Assembly: GCF_004352835.1 (NCBI RefSeq)
Contig: NZ_SJSB01000001.1
Span: 248,001 to 312,000, forward strand
Direction of reading: 5' to 3'
Length of the DNA: 64,000 bases
From: Marinomonas flavescens
Lineage (GTDB): Bacteria > Pseudomonadota > Gammaproteobacteria > Pseudomonadales > Marinomonadaceae
The notes below the pieces were generated by a model that was given only the letters and a program-made list of their open reading frames with translations, made no database searches and was not told where the DNA came from. Numbering within the stretch: position 1 is the first letter of the stretch; every line of letters begins with the position of its first letter. The translations under genes were made by a program, and so were the position numbers. Below, in pieces: positions 44,015-53,593 of this stretch.

Positions 44015-44890
44015 ATGAGAGTCAGTGAATGCATTCACCTTCCTGATATTTTAGAGTTGATGCTCGATGCTGTCTGCGTGGTTGATCGTGCGGGCAATTT
44101 TGTTTTTGTCAGCGCCGCGTTTGAAGACATGTTTGGCTATACGCCGGATGAAGTAATTGGTAAACCGATGGATATCATGCTGTTTTCAGAAGATGTAGAA
44201 AAAACTCATGAGGTGGTTGAGCATCTTTTAAAGGGAGAATTAAAGCCTCGCTTTGAGAATCGTTGGGTGCATAAAAGTGGTCGTGTTGTTCATGTTTTAT
44301 GGTCTGCTCGATGGTCGGAAAAACACCAGTACCGCATTGCAGTTGCCCATGATATTACTGAGCGTAAGCAAATGGAGGCGCGCTTAGAGCGTATGGCGCG
44401 TCATGATCCTTTAACCGATTTGCCTAATCGTTCGTTGTTTTTAGATCGTTTACAAAATGGATTAAATCGAGCCCGTCGCGAAAAGACCCTGCTGTCTTTA
44501 CTGTTTATCGACATAGATGGTTTTAAAGAAATTAATGATGATTATAGCCATGCAATGGGTGACAAACTCTTGCAAGCGATTGCCGGTCGCTTGGTTTTGA
44601 GTGTGCGCGAATCGGACAGTGTTGCTAGGCAAGGCGGGGATGAGTTTCTGGTATTGCTAAATGGTATTAGCGTAACGAACGACAGCGATAAGGTAGCAGA
44701 GAAAATTCGTAAGGAAATTGCCGCTCCGTATTTCTTAGAGGGTTTTGAATTCAATGTAACGGCGAGTATTGGTATTGCTCATTATCCTGAGCATTCCAAT
44801 GATGTGTTGGCTTTGATTCAACATGCGGATCATGCTATGTATCAATCCAAGCATGCCGGAGGTAATCAAATTTCTGTGTTTACCTTGTAG
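44015..44890 (+). CDS. PAS-GGDEF diguanylate cyclase
   Basis: A 291-residue cytoplasmic protein. A PAS sensor domain (about residues 8-125, ILELMLDAVCVVDRAGNFVF to AVAHDITERKQ) precedes a GGDEF domain with an intact active site GGDEF at residues 207-211. RESD at 198-201, five residues before it, is a proper RxxD inhibitory site, so the enzyme should be active and product-inhibited. It makes cyclic di-GMP. No membrane segment is present, so the signal is probably intracellular. No EAL domain or partner gene is adjacent. Confidence 0.93.
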   Translation: MRVSECIHLPDILELMLDAVCVVDRAGNFVFVSAAFEDMFGYTPDEVIGKPMDIMLFSEDVEKTHEVVEHLLKGELKPRFENRWVHKSGRVVHVLWSARWSEKHQYRIAVAHDITERKQMEARLERMARHDPLTDLPNRSLFLDRLQNGLNRARREKTLLSLLFIDIDGFKEINDDYSHAMGDKLLQAIAGRLVLSVRESDSVARQGGDEFLVLLNGISVTNDSDKVAEKIRKEIAAPYFLEGFEFNVTASIGIAHYPEHSNDVLALIQHADHAMYQSKHAGGNQISVFTL

Positions 44891-45162
44891 CGCTCGTTGG
44901 GTTGTTAGTTCCCATGTTGTTTGTCACTCGTGCTTCATTCTTTTTATATCTCGCCTTTTGAGCTCTCTTAAATCGTTCAAATACGCAAAAATACTGAAAA
45001 TAATTCATTTACGGGCAATGCTCTTTCTGATTCGCTTTCTTGCGGCACTAATCTGATTTACTATCGTTCATCATCGGGTGGGCTTTTTATACTAGGAGAG
45101 CTTTTTACCCGTTTATCAAGGCGATATTAGATCGTATTCATCTTACTTAATAGGACACAATA
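44891..45162. other. Intergenic region before ilvE
   Basis: About 270 bp with no convincing gene. The promoter of ilvE should be here; I see no leader peptide rich in branched-chain residues and no attenuator-like hairpin. Confidence 0.4.
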
Positions 45163-46161
45163 ATGGCGGCTTTTGGTAGCGTGTTTTTGCCTAAGATGGC
45201 AATGACAACATTTGAAAATAATCAGTGGAGTAAAGCTGAGCTTGTTTCTGCAGAGAGTATTCAGTTACACCCAGGTGCTCATGTTCTACATTACTCAAGT
45301 ACTTGTTTTGAAGGCTTAAAAGCATTTCGTCATGCAGATGGAAGTATTCATGTTTTCCGTATGGATCAAAACATCAATCGTTTTGCTCAAAGTAGTGAAT
45401 TGCTGGCTCTACCAGCTATTGATAAAGAACAAGTCTCTCAAATGATTTTAGATTCAGTCGCTGCCTTTGCGAGTGATGTGCCAGAGCCACCAGGATCTTT
45501 GTACATTCGTCCTACTCATATTGGTACTGAAGCAGCGATTGGTAAGGCTGCTGCGCCTAGTATTGCTTCAATGCTGTACATTTTATTGTCTCCTGTTGGA
45601 GATTACTTTACGGGTGGCGTGAAAGCATTGCGTTTGCTTTTGGAAGAAAATGGTATGCGTTGTGCACCACATATGGGCATGATTAAAAGTGGTGGTAACT
45701 ATGCCAGTGCACTTGGCCCAACAATGAAAGCCAAAGCAGAAGTGCAAGCGGACCAAATCTTGTTCTGTCCAAATGGTGATGTACAAGAAACAGGCGCGGC
45801 GAATTTCTTGCTAATCGATGGCAATGAAATCATCACCAAAGCGCTGGATTCTAGCTTCCTTCATGGAGTAACACGTTCTTCTGTATTGACCTTGGCAGCT
45901 GATCTAGGGATGACGGTTACTGAGCGTGATATTACGGTTACTGAATTGCTTGAGCGTGCGGCAAAACCGGGTGTTGAAGCGGCGTTGTCTGGTACGGCGG
46001 CCGTACTAACGTCTGTAGGTACTTTTATACATAATGGCGAAGACATCAAGGTGGGTTCTGGTGAACCTGGGCCGGTTGTTGAAAAATTGCGTAAAGCATT
46101 GAATGACATTCAATGGGGCAATGCGCCAGATACGCATAACTGGTTAACAAAAATCGCTTAA
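45163..46161 (+). CDS. ilvE: Branched-chain amino acid aminotransferase
   Basis: A 332-residue class IV PLP enzyme that makes leucine, isoleucine and valine from their keto acids. HYSSTCFEGLKAFRHADG and LYIRPTHIGTE are in the N-terminal half, GMIKSGGNYASAL holds the PLP lysine, and QETGAANFLLIDG follows. The sequence is of the longer type-II group found in Pseudomonas and eukaryotes rather than the E. coli type. It is monocistronic with its own terminator. Confidence 0.93.
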   Translation: MAAFGSVFLPKMAMTTFENNQWSKAELVSAESIQLHPGAHVLHYSSTCFEGLKAFRHADGSIHVFRMDQNINRFAQSSELLALPAIDKEQVSQMILDSVAAFASDVPEPPGSLYIRPTHIGTEAAIGKAAAPSIASMLYILLSPVGDYFTGGVKALRLLLEENGMRCAPHMGMIKSGGNYASALGPTMKAKAEVQADQILFCPNGDVQETGAANFLLIDGNEIITKALDSSFLHGVTRSSVLTLAADLGMTVTERDITVTELLERAAKPGVEAALSGTAAVLTSVGTFIHNGEDIKVGSGEPGPVVEKLRKALNDIQWGNAPDTHNWLTKIA

Positions 46162-46186
46162 CTTGCGTGCATAAAATCGTGTTATA

Positions 46187-46223
46187 AAAAAGGCTAGAGG
46201 TCGTGTTCTCTGGCCTTTTTTTA
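46187..46223 (+). terminator. Terminator after ilvE
   Basis: AAAAAGGCTAGAG pairs with CTCTGGCCTTTTT (one G-U) around an 8-base loop, and a T-run follows. Confidence 0.9.
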
Positions 46224-46269
46224 TGTTTTTTTAACCGTCGTAATCAACATCAGAAAAAAGGTGTGATAT

Positions 46270-46917
46270 ATGGGTAAAACCGCCGTGGTAATTGGCGCGA
46301 CTGGTTTAGTTGGGCGTGCGCTGGTGGATCAGCTCGCGAGCATTGAATCGATTGATAGAATCGTAACCTTAACGCGCCGAGCTGTGTCTCATCCAGCGGC
46401 TAAGGTGGATAATCTACTGGTGGATTTTGATCGGCTGGAAGAGTATGAAGCGTATTTTAAAGCGGATATCTTGTTCTCTTGTTTGGGTACCACATTGAAA
46501 CAAGCGGGATCGCTTCAGGCGCAGAGAAAAGTCGACCTTGATTATCAGCTGAATGCCGCGAAGCTCGCCCTTAAACAAGGCGTATCACATTATCTTTTGG
46601 TGTCTTCAAGTGGTGCAAATGCCAGCAGCAGAAGTGCTTATTTATGTATGAAAGGTGAGCTTGAAGATCAAATTAAAGCGTTGCCTTTTCCTCGTGTCAG
46701 TGTCTTTCAACCATCTTTGTTGTTGGGGGAACGTGCGGATTTTCGTTTGGCTGAGACACTGGCAAGTTGGTTGACTCCGGTGATTGCGGGGTTGCCTTGG
46801 TTGCGCCGTTATCGACCAATACTAGGTTCGGAGGTGGCGATGAAAATGGTTCAAGTGAGTCAATCCGCAGGGAGTAAGTTCGAATTGTTCACGTTGAGCG
46901 ACGTTTTTGTCGATTAG
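46270..46917 (+). CDS. NAD(P)-binding oxidoreductase, atypical SDR (TIP30-like)
   Basis: A 215-residue Rossmann protein. The N-terminal VIGATGLVGRALVDQL is the dinucleotide-binding loop, LFSCLGTTLKQAGS and HYLLVSSSGANASS (the serine-rich strand) follow, and YLCMKGELEDQI holds a YxxxK. It resembles the HTATIP2/TIP30 group of atypical short-chain dehydrogenases; substrates are unknown. It is a single gene between ilvE and a small membrane protein. Confidence 0.82.
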   Translation: MGKTAVVIGATGLVGRALVDQLASIESIDRIVTLTRRAVSHPAAKVDNLLVDFDRLEEYEAYFKADILFSCLGTTLKQAGSLQAQRKVDLDYQLNAAKLALKQGVSHYLLVSSSGANASSRSAYLCMKGELEDQIKALPFPRVSVFQPSLLLGERADFRLAETLASWLTPVIAGLPWLRRYRPILGSEVAMKMVQVSQSAGSKFELFTLSDVFVD

Positions 46918-46995
46918 AGTATTTGTTTTTGAGTATCGGCATTTTTCTTGCTTGGTATTATGGTTACTTACTGTATTAACTATTCTAAGGTCATT

Positions 46996-47274
46996 ATGAA
47001 AGCGTTATTAAAAAAATTATGTTCACCGCTATTGGTGTCTTTTGAGAAAGGTGAAGGCGAGTATGTTTATAAGGACTCGCATAGAAAAATATTAATCATA
47101 ATGGGACTGTTGTTTCTTGCTATCTCGCTCGCCTCTTTGTTTTTAGCGATTAAATTTACGGAAGCAGGTGGGATTATTCCAATCGTTGTTTTTTTAGGTG
47201 TTGGTTTAGTTTGTGAAATAGTGGGCTTTCTAGGCAGTGATCGCGCTGTTTCTAAAATTTGGAAAAATAAGTAG
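46996..47274 (+). CDS. Small two-helix membrane protein of unknown function
   Basis: A 92-residue protein starting at the ATG at 46996, with AAGG at a good distance; an in-frame ATG at 46948 would add 16 residues. Two membrane segments are clear (IMGLLFLAISLASLFLAI and GGIIPIVVFLGVGLVCEIVGF). The N-terminal 40 residues are soluble and charged. I do not recognise a family. A convergent methyltransferase gene ends 37 bp later. Confidence 0.65.
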   Translation: MKALLKKLCSPLLVSFEKGEGEYVYKDSHRKILIIMGLLFLAISLASLFLAIKFTEAGGIIPIVVFLGVGLVCEIVGFLGSDRAVSKIWKNK

Positions 47275-47311
47275 CAGACTCGAATCTATTAAAAGCAAAA
47301 ACTCGTTGGGA

Positions 47312-48055
47312 TTAACGCTTAACACAAACAAAAATGGCATTACCTGAAACCTTGTTCCATGGTGTTATGCTCTCGTAATTATGCTCGAAAACATGGATGT
47401 CGAAATACGGTGTTAGTAATGCTTCTAATTCATCAAAATTGAGCGCCACCATGGGGTGTTCGTCTTGCCAGGTGAGTGTTTGTTGGTCAGTGGTTTTGTC
47501 GATCCGCACATTGAGTGTTTGTTTTTCGCTATCACCGACATAGTGCCAAGCGGAGCTAAAATGAAACAGATCTTGATCTTGTTGCACGCTGTGTTTGGCA
47601 AACAGGGTATTATCAATCTGACGTTTGTCCACTACGTTAAAATAAAATACTCCGCCGCTGGCGAGCGCTTGATATGCGCTGGTTATGCAGCCTTTTAAGT
47701 TATTTAAATCCCCGCTGTAATGAATCGAATACAAGAAGCAGGTGATTAAATCAAACGTTTCTTCCGTATAAAAATCACACATATTGCCTTGCGCAAAATT
47801 AGCATCAGGACAACGTTGTTTGGCGATGTCTAACATGGGCTGATTAATGTCTAAACCACGACAAGTGAAGCCGTTTTGCGCTAGGTGAGCGATGTGAGGG
47901 CCAGTGCCGCAAGCTAAATCTAAATGCTGTTTTCCACCATTGCCAAAAATCTGATGAAGGCGCTGAGCGCTGCTACTTTGACCTTGATAGTCAATGTCGG
48001 CACACATGAGGTCGTAATAACCAGACAAGTCAGTGTATAACGCGTTATAAGACAT
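47312..48055 (-). CDS. Class I SAM-dependent methyltransferase
   Basis: A 247-residue methyltransferase. Motif I is LDLACGTGPHIAHLAQNGF and motif II is CRGLDINQPMLDIAK; FDLITCFLYSIHY is the motif IV region. The start ATG at 48055 follows AAGG; an earlier ATG at 48118 would add 21 hydrophobic residues. Class I methyltransferases act on many substrates, and this one gives no clue to its own. It is divergent from the CPXCG gene. Confidence 0.85.
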   Translation of the reverse strand: MSYNALYTDLSGYYDLMCADIDYQGQSSSAQRLHQIFGNGGKQHLDLACGTGPHIAHLAQNGFTCRGLDINQPMLDIAKQRCPDANFAQGNMCDFYTEETFDLITCFLYSIHYSGDLNNLKGCITSAYQALASGGVFYFNVVDKRQIDNTLFAKHSVQQDQDLFHFSSAWHYVGDSEKQTLNVRIDKTTDQQTLTWQDEHPMVALNFDELEALLTPYFDIHVFEHNYESITPWNKVSGNAIFVCVKR

Positions 48056-48168
48056 AATTACCTTGCTAGGTGCCATGTAACCTATAGTGACAACGGCGAT
48101 GAAAAAACAGTGGCGCATAATATATCAAGCGCCGCCCTTTGCGAAGTCAAAATACGAGGAGTGAATGA

Positions 48169-48366
48169 ATGGACGAGTTGCTGGAAAGGGACATTTCTTG
48201 TCCTTACTGTGGTGAGGTTATTAGCGTGATGGTAGAAGTGCTAGAGGAAGAGCAGGAATATATAGAAGACTGTCAGGTTTGTTGTCGCCCAATAGTTTTT
48301 CATGTGGGTATCGGGTTTGATGGTTTGCCGATTGTGTCTGTGCATACAGAAAACGAGACTTTTTAG
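48169..48366 (+). CDS. CPXCG-motif cysteine-rich small protein
   Basis: A 65-residue protein with CPYCG at residues 11-15 and a second pair CQVCC at 35-39, likely a single zinc ribbon. It matches the CPXCG cysteine-rich family, of unknown function, in length and in its phrases ISCPYCGE and EDCQVCCRPI. It is a single gene with a convergent neighbour. Confidence 0.9.
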   Translation: MDELLERDISCPYCGEVISVMVEVLEEEQEYIEDCQVCCRPIVFHVGIGFDGLPIVSVHTENETF

Positions 48367-48399
48367 TCTCGTTGATTAAATGTAAAAAAGCGTCGCGGA

Positions 48400-49260
48400 T
48401 TAAAGTTTTTCGATTTGATAACCGCTGGCGGCTAATTTGGCCAAGAGTCCATCTGGACCGGCAAGGTGCATGGTACCCACCATAATAAATTCAGTACCGT
48501 TGTCGTTGAGCATGGTTTTAATTTGCGGCAACCAATGATTATTTCGTTCTACCAAAAGCGTTTGGTAAATCTCTGGATAGTCTTCTTTGAAGTCGGTAAT
48601 GGTGGCTTCTGCCATGGCGTCCATATTGCCATCGCGCCAAATCTTTCGTAGCTCATTAACCGTACTAGGCATGTCTTTTATGTCTTGCAGAGAATAGTCG
48701 ATCATCTCACTTTCATCACCAGCGCCTAAGCTTTCTAATGCATTGATTTGATCTTGCGGGGCTTCTAACCAAGCTTGGTTTTTATCGTCCATAACGGCTT
48801 TGGCTGAATAAAATTGATCTACGCCTTCACTGGTAAAGCCTAGAGATTGTAGTTCTATCATGCTGAGTGTCATGGCGATAAGGCTGGGCTTCAATGCCTC
48901 CATTTTATCCATGGGGATATGGCGCTCTTCCAGAAACCGAGCCAGTGCCTGATAAGTGTCTGGCTTTAGTACTTGATCAATAGTGGTGCCGTCGGAGTAG
49001 GACAGCTGATTGACCAGTTTTTGCTGAAATTCACGGGAGTTAAGTGCTTGAATGTCCGTTTCGAATACCACTTTATCTGAGGCGCGATAGGCCTCATCGT
49101 ACGCTTGTGGAAGAGGGTAGTCTTCTGGCGCTAAAATGTGAATGGTACCACCAAGATACAAGATGTGAGTGCCAGACATGACTTTCCAAACCGACGCTGC
49201 TTGAGTTTGAAACGCCGCGGCTGCAAACAATGTTAAACCACATTTTTTAATAAATGACAT
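48400..49260 (-). CDS. TraB/GumN-family secreted protein
   Basis: A 286-residue protein if started at the ATG at 49260 (MSFIKKCGLTLFAAAAFQTQAAS), which gives a clean signal peptide; a longer form from 49299 would disrupt it. The family motifs are LYLGGTIHILAPEDYPLP near the N-terminus and FIMVGTMHLAGPDGLLAKL at the C-terminus, both with the G-T-x-H pattern of TraB/GumN, an erythromycin-esterase-like or metalloprotease-like fold. Activity is not established. It is probably periplasmic or lipid-anchored; no lipobox cysteine is well placed. Confidence 0.87.
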   Translation of the reverse strand: MSFIKKCGLTLFAAAAFQTQAASVWKVMSGTHILYLGGTIHILAPEDYPLPQAYDEAYRASDKVVFETDIQALNSREFQQKLVNQLSYSDGTTIDQVLKPDTYQALARFLEERHIPMDKMEALKPSLIAMTLSMIELQSLGFTSEGVDQFYSAKAVMDDKNQAWLEAPQDQINALESLGAGDESEMIDYSLQDIKDMPSTVNELRKIWRDGNMDAMAEATITDFKEDYPEIYQTLLVERNNHWLPQIKTMLNDNGTEFIMVGTMHLAGPDGLLAKLAASGYQIEKL

Positions 49261-49450
49261 GTTGTGTACTCGTAATAGTGGCATAAAGATAAGCAGCATA
49301 GCGTGAATTGAATGGCCGGAGCAATTTTCATCTAGTGCTTGCGAGGTGTTGCCTTATTGATAGGAATTGATCAAAAGAATGATATGATTTGTCCTTTTTC
49401 ATAGCGCCTTTTTTGTGGTGCTTCGTTATATTAAGGTCTATTTACCCCAC

Positions 49451-49984
49451 ATGAATACTGATTTTGTTGCGATTGGATTAACAAACCCGAAAAGTACGTC
49501 TAATGTCGGTTCGGTGATGCGTGCGGCTGGCTGTTATCAGGTGGATCAAGTCTTGTATTCAGGGCAACGCTATGATCGTGCGGCTAAATTATCGACGGAT
49601 ACTAAAAAAGCCCATGCCTCGATCCCTTTAATTAATATTGAGTCGTTGGGTGCGAATGAATTGATTGATGCTGTGGATGCTGAGACAAAAATTGTCTGTG
49701 TGGATTTGATTCAAGGTGCAACACCACTGCCTGCCTTCGAGCACCCAGAAAAAGCCTTGTATGTGTTTGGACCTGAAGATGGCACTATCAGCCAAAAAGT
49801 CGTTGATCGTGCTGATTATGTGGTGTTTGTGCCAACGATAGGGTGCATGAACTTAGCGGCCTCGGTGAATGTTTTATTGTATGATCGCTTGGCGAAATCC
49901 GCTCGAGCAGTCGCCGATGATGAACTGATCAAACGCAGTAAAGATGTGAATAATAATGTCAAAGTGCGCACAACACGAGCGTAG
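49451..49984 (+). CDS. SpoU/TrmH-type RNA methyltransferase
   Basis: A 177-residue SPOUT enzyme with the trefoil-knot motifs: TNPKSTSNVGSVMRAAGCY (motif 1), YVFGPEDGTISQKVVDRAD (motif 2) and VPTIGCMNLAASVNVLLYDRL (motif 3). The asparagine and arginine in motif 1 are catalytic positions. It adds a 2'-O-methyl group to tRNA or rRNA. The target is unknown; it is shorter than TrmH and lacks extra N-terminal domains. The start at 49451 has only a distant ribosome site. The next gene follows after 27 bp. Confidence 0.87.
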   Translation: MNTDFVAIGLTNPKSTSNVGSVMRAAGCYQVDQVLYSGQRYDRAAKLSTDTKKAHASIPLINIESLGANELIDAVDAETKIVCVDLIQGATPLPAFEHPEKALYVFGPEDGTISQKVVDRADYVVFVPTIGCMNLAASVNVLLYDRLAKSARAVADDELIKRSKDVNNNVKVRTTRA

Positions 49985-50011
49985 TGCTTTGTTGTTTTTG
50001 TAGGAGTAAAA

Positions 50012-51055
50012 ATGCGATATCAAGGTATTAAAGTCACCCTGATTACTGGTTTTTTAGGCGCGGGTAAAACCACCTTGATTCGTGATTTATTGGCTCAGGC
50101 GCCCCCTTATGAACGGTGGGCGGTGCTGGTTAATGAGTTTGGTGATATTGGTCTAGATGGGGCTTTACTTTCTGATACGGGTGTTGCCATCAAAGAAGTT
50201 CCAGGCGGTTGCGTTTGCTGTACGACGTCAGCGGCGTTTGCGCAGGGATTAAACCAATTGATACGGCAACAAAACCCAGATCGAATTATTATTGAGCCCT
50301 CTGGGTTGGGTCATCCTAAGCAAATTATTGACTCTTTAAAAGCGCGACAGTACCAAGATGTACTTTTGGTTACTGGTGTGTTTTGTGTGCTTGATGCGCG
50401 TAATTTGTCGGATAATCGTTATACACAGCATGTCACTTTTAACGATCAAATTGATTGCGCTGACACCATTGTTGCCAGCCATGTATCGTCATATCAACGG
50501 GCTGATATTGATAATTTAAAAGACTATTGTCAGTTACGTTTGATTGATTCTGAACGAGTTCTAATCACAGACCCTATGTCGTTATTAGGTGTGAATTTAG
50601 ACCCTCATCTCCATCGAAATGTCTCGTCTTCAGAAGTAAATAATGTCGAGACGAAGTCTCATACTCATGAACACCACGAACACCACGAACACCACGAACA
50701 CCACGAACACCACGAACACCACGAACACCACGAACAAGCAGATATTCTCACTGCACATTATTTAAAACAGCAAGATGGTATGAAAGTCATCGGATGGCAG
50801 TGGCAACGGGAATGTGTATTTGATGAGTCCTTATTGCGTGTCGGTTTAAATGCTCTGATTTCTCTGTGTGATATTTATCGAATGAAGGGGGTTTTTGTCT
50901 TAGATTCTGGGCAAGCGCTTTTTATAAATGGATCTCGTGGTGAATTGTCTGTGAAAGTGTCAGTTTGGCAGCAAGATAGTCGCTTTGAGGTGATCGGTCT
51001 TGATGATGAGCTTTGGGTGCGGAATGTGTTAGATTTTGTTTCTAAAATCGATTAA
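50012..51055 (+). CDS. COG0523 (CobW/G3E) GTPase with histidine-repeat metal-binding segment
   Basis: A 347-residue putative metallochaperone. Walker A is GFLGAGKTT (residues 13-21), the metal-binding GGCVCC has cysteines 67, 69 and 70, and the CobW C-terminal domain follows. Between them, residues 220-240 are seven EHH units encoded by seven perfect 9-bp repeats, preceded by HTH. COG0523 GTPases supply zinc, cobalt or iron to proteins, and His-rich loops are common in zinc members. No Zur site was seen upstream. Ribosome site TAGGAG, start ATG at 50012. Confidence 0.92.
   Translation: MRYQGIKVTLITGFLGAGKTTLIRDLLAQAPPYERWAVLVNEFGDIGLDGALLSDTGVAIKEVPGGCVCCTTSAAFAQGLNQLIRQQNPDRIIIEPSGLGHPKQIIDSLKARQYQDVLLVTGVFCVLDARNLSDNRYTQHVTFNDQIDCADTIVASHVSSYQRADIDNLKDYCQLRLIDSERVLITDPMSLLGVNLDPHLHRNVSSSEVNNVETKSHTHEHHEHHEHHEHHEHHEHHEHHEQADILTAHYLKQQDGMKVIGWQWQRECVFDESLLRVGLNALISLCDIYRMKGVFVLDSGQALFINGSRGELSVKVSVWQQDSRFEVIGLDDELWVRNVLDFVSKID
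50669..50731 (+). repeat. Seven tandem GAACACCAC repeats in the GTPase gene
   Basis: Seven identical 9-bp units encoding Glu-His-His. Their perfect identity suggests recent slippage or expansion; the unit keeps the reading frame at any copy number. Confidence 0.95.
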
Positions 51056-51265
51056 TTCCTTCTAATATGCCGGTAAATCTTCTTTTAATGTCTTTGGTTT
51101 TTTATGCTTAATATTAAGCGGAAAATGCTAGTGATTAATTTTGTCATTAATCTTGGTGTCTTTTGTTATTGAGAGAAACTCGCTTATGGACGACTCTTTC
51201 AACCATAGAACTGGGTTTGTTTCATAAACCGAGGCAAGATAAAAACAAGAAGAGGTCAATAGGTT

Positions 51266-53071
51266 ATGCCTGAGTATAAAGCACCCTTACGCGATATTAA
51301 ATTTGTCACCGAAGAGCTGTTGGATATCCATAGTCATTATTCGACATTGCCTGGTGGAGAAGAAGCGACGCCAGATATGGTGTCTGCCATTCTAGAAGAA
51401 GGCGCCAAATTTTCAGAGCGAGTGCTGTCTCCTCTTAATAGAGTTGGAGATCAACAAGGTTGTCAGTTTAACGATGGTGTTGTTACGACACCTGATGGCT
51501 TTAAAGAAGCTTACAAACAGTATGTTGAAGGCGGCTGGCCTTCTTTGTCTCATCCTGAAGCGGTAGGTGGCCAAGGTCTTCCTGACTCTCTGGGTATGAT
51601 GGTTACTGAAATGGTTGCGACAGCAAATTGGTCTTGGGGTATGTACCCAGGTTTGAGCCATGGTGCGATGAATACCATCGAGCAACATGGGACTGATGAA
51701 CAAAAGCAAACGTATCTAACCAAGCTTGTCTCTGGTGAGTGGACTGGCACCATGTGCCTTACAGAATCTCATTGCGGTACGGATTTGGGTATGCTGAAAA
51801 CCAAAGCCGAGCCACAAGCGGATGGCAGTTATTCATTAACTGGTACGAAGATTTTTATTTCTGCGGGTGAACATGATATGGCGGAAAATATCGTCCATAT
51901 CGTATTGGCTCGACTTCCTGATGCGCCAGCAGGCACTAAAGGTATTTCTCTTTTCATCGTTCCAAAATTCAATGTAACAGAAGCCGGAGACATGGGTGAT
52001 CGTAACCAAGTAGCTTGTGGTTCCATTGAACATAAAATGGGTATTCATGGTAATGCTACCTGTGTGATGAACTTCGACGGTGCTAAGGGTTTCCTAATCG
52101 GACAGCCAAACCGCGGCCTGAACTGTATGTTTACTTTTATGAATACGGCGCGTCTTGGTACAGCACTGCAAGGTCTTGCTCATTCTGAATGGGCATTGCA
52201 AAACTCAGTCGCTTACGCGAAAGATCGTTTACAAATGCGTTCTTTATCTGGTGCAAAAACGCCTGATAAAGCCGCCGATGCGATTATCGTTCATCCTGAT
52301 GTACGTCGTATGCTACTGACACAAAAAGCCTTTGCTGAAGGCGGTCGTGCCATGATCCATTATTGTTCGTTATTGGTGGATAAAACCAAGCACGGTAATG
52401 ATGATGAAAAAGCAGAAGCCGATGAATTAATGTCTCTCCTTACGCCAATCGCCAAAGCTTTCTTAACCGAAACAGGTTTTGAAGCAGCCAACCAAGGTCT
52501 TCAAGTGTTTGGTGGTCATGGTTATATTGCAGAATGGGGAATGGAACAAAACGTTCGAGATTGTCGTATTGCTATGTTGTATGAAGGTACGACTGGTATT
52601 CAAGCTTTGGACTTATTAGGCCGAAAAGTACTAATGACACAAGGAGCGACACTACGACGCTTTACTAAAATTATTCATAAATTCTGTAAAGAGAATAAAG
52701 GGGATAAACGCTTTAAATCGTACATTTCTGCTTTAGATAAAGTAAATGGCGAATGGGGTGACCTCACCATGAAAATTGGTATGAAGGCGATGCGTAATAA
52801 AGATGAAGTTGGTGCTGCATCTGTCGATTATCTGATGTTTTCAGGTTATGTTGTGTTGGCTTATTTCTGGGCACGCATGGCGGTTACCGCACAAACAAAA
52901 CTGGATGAAGGTTCTGACGAGAAAGGTTTTTATACGGCGAAACTGCAAACAGCGACTTTCTATTATGAGCGTTTGTTGCCACGTACCCGAGCTCATGCAG
53001 AAGCGATGCTGTCAGGTGCAGGTAATTTACTAGCAATGGATGAAGATGATTTTCTTTTTCTGAATGCTTAA
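51266..53071 (+). CDS. Acyl-CoA dehydrogenase (DmdC/FadE-like, 600-residue type)
   Basis: A 601-residue flavoprotein that makes the trans-2-enoyl-CoA double bond and passes electrons to ETF. The N-terminal, middle and C-terminal acyl-CoA dehydrogenase domains are all seen, with [15 protein letters not shown] as the FAD-contact segment. [23 protein letters not shown] carries the family C-terminal signature, and an extra C-terminal domain begins about residue 465. This longer type includes 3-methylmercaptopropionyl-CoA dehydrogenases; chain preference cannot be told. It is the first of the beta-oxidation genes. Confidence 0.9.
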   Translation: MPEYKAPLRDIKFVTEELLDIHSHYSTLPGGEEATPDMVSAILEEGAKFSERVLSPLNRVGDQQGCQFNDGVVTTPDGFKEAYKQYVEGGWPSLSHPEAVGGQGLPDSLGMMVTEMVATANWSWGMYPGLSHGAMNTIEQHGTDEQKQTYLTKLVSGEWTGTMCLTESHCGTDLGMLKTKAEPQADGSYSLTGTKIFISAGEHDMAENIVHIVLARLPDAPAGTKGISLFIVPKFNVTEAGDMGDRNQVACGSIEHKMGIHGNATCVMNFDGAKGFLIGQPNRGLNCMFTFMNTARLGTALQGLAHSEWALQNSVAYAKDRLQMRSLSGAKTPDKAADAIIVHPDVRRMLLTQKAFAEGGRAMIHYCSLLVDKTKHGNDDEKAEADELMSLLTPIAKAFLTETGFEAANQGLQVFGGHGYIAEWGMEQNVRDCRIAMLYEGTTGIQALDLLGRKVLMTQGATLRRFTKIIHKFCKENKGDKRFKSYISALDKVNGEWGDLTMKIGMKAMRNKDEVGAASVDYLMFSGYVVLAYFWARMAVTAQTKLDEGSDEKGFYTAKLQTATFYYERLLPRTRAHAEAMLSGAGNLLAMDEDDFLFLNA

Positions 53072-53168
53072 ATTACTGATGATAAGTAACGAATAAATAA
53101 GAAAGGTGCTCACCGTCTTTTGGGTGGGCATCTTGAAATAGACAAGATTAGAATGAAAGGATGGATTT

Positions 53169-53483
53169 ATGAGCGAAGCTAAAGCTGTTTTTGATGATAT
53201 GGTAGCGCGTTTTGATGCAGATCAGGCAGATGGTCTGGACGCCGTTTTTCAATTTGATATGGAAGAAGGGGCTGGCTATCATCTGACCATTGATGATGGT
53301 ACGTGCACGTTAGGCGAAGGTGATCATGACGATCCAACCGTTACACTGAATATGGATTTAGATACGTTAAAAAGTGTAATGTCTGGGGAATTAGATGGCA
53401 TGGCTGCTTTTATGCAGGGTAAAATTCGTGCTGAAGGAGATATTATGTTGGCCACTAAATTGACGGAAATATTCCCTCAATAA
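53169..53483 (+). CDS. SCP2 sterol-carrier-like domain protein
   Basis: A 104-residue single SCP2 domain. VFQFDMEEGAGYHLTIDDGTCTLGEGDHDDPTVTL and MSGELDGMAAFMQGKIRAEGD match the bacterial SCP2 family and its lipid-binding tunnel. It probably binds fatty acyl-CoAs or similar lipids. It lies 97 bp after the acyl-CoA dehydrogenase and before the acyl-CoA ligase, so a role in presenting substrates is plausible. Confidence 0.93.
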   Translation: MSEAKAVFDDMVARFDADQADGLDAVFQFDMEEGAGYHLTIDDGTCTLGEGDHDDPTVTLNMDLDTLKSVMSGELDGMAAFMQGKIRAEGDIMLATKLTEIFPQ

Positions 53484-53516
53484 CAATATAAAATGAGCAC
53501 TTCAAAATAGTCATAG

Positions 53517-53548
53517 CCCGAGTGTCGTTTTTGCGCTCGGGTGTTTTA
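53517..53548 (+). terminator. Weak terminator-like stem-loop after the SCP2 gene
   Basis: CCCGAG and CTCGGG pair around 13 bases, with a short T-run (GTGTTTT) after them. Confidence 0.55.
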
Positions 53549-53593
53549 GATGATGCTTAATTCTCCTAACAAAAAAAATAACTGGAGTAATCA

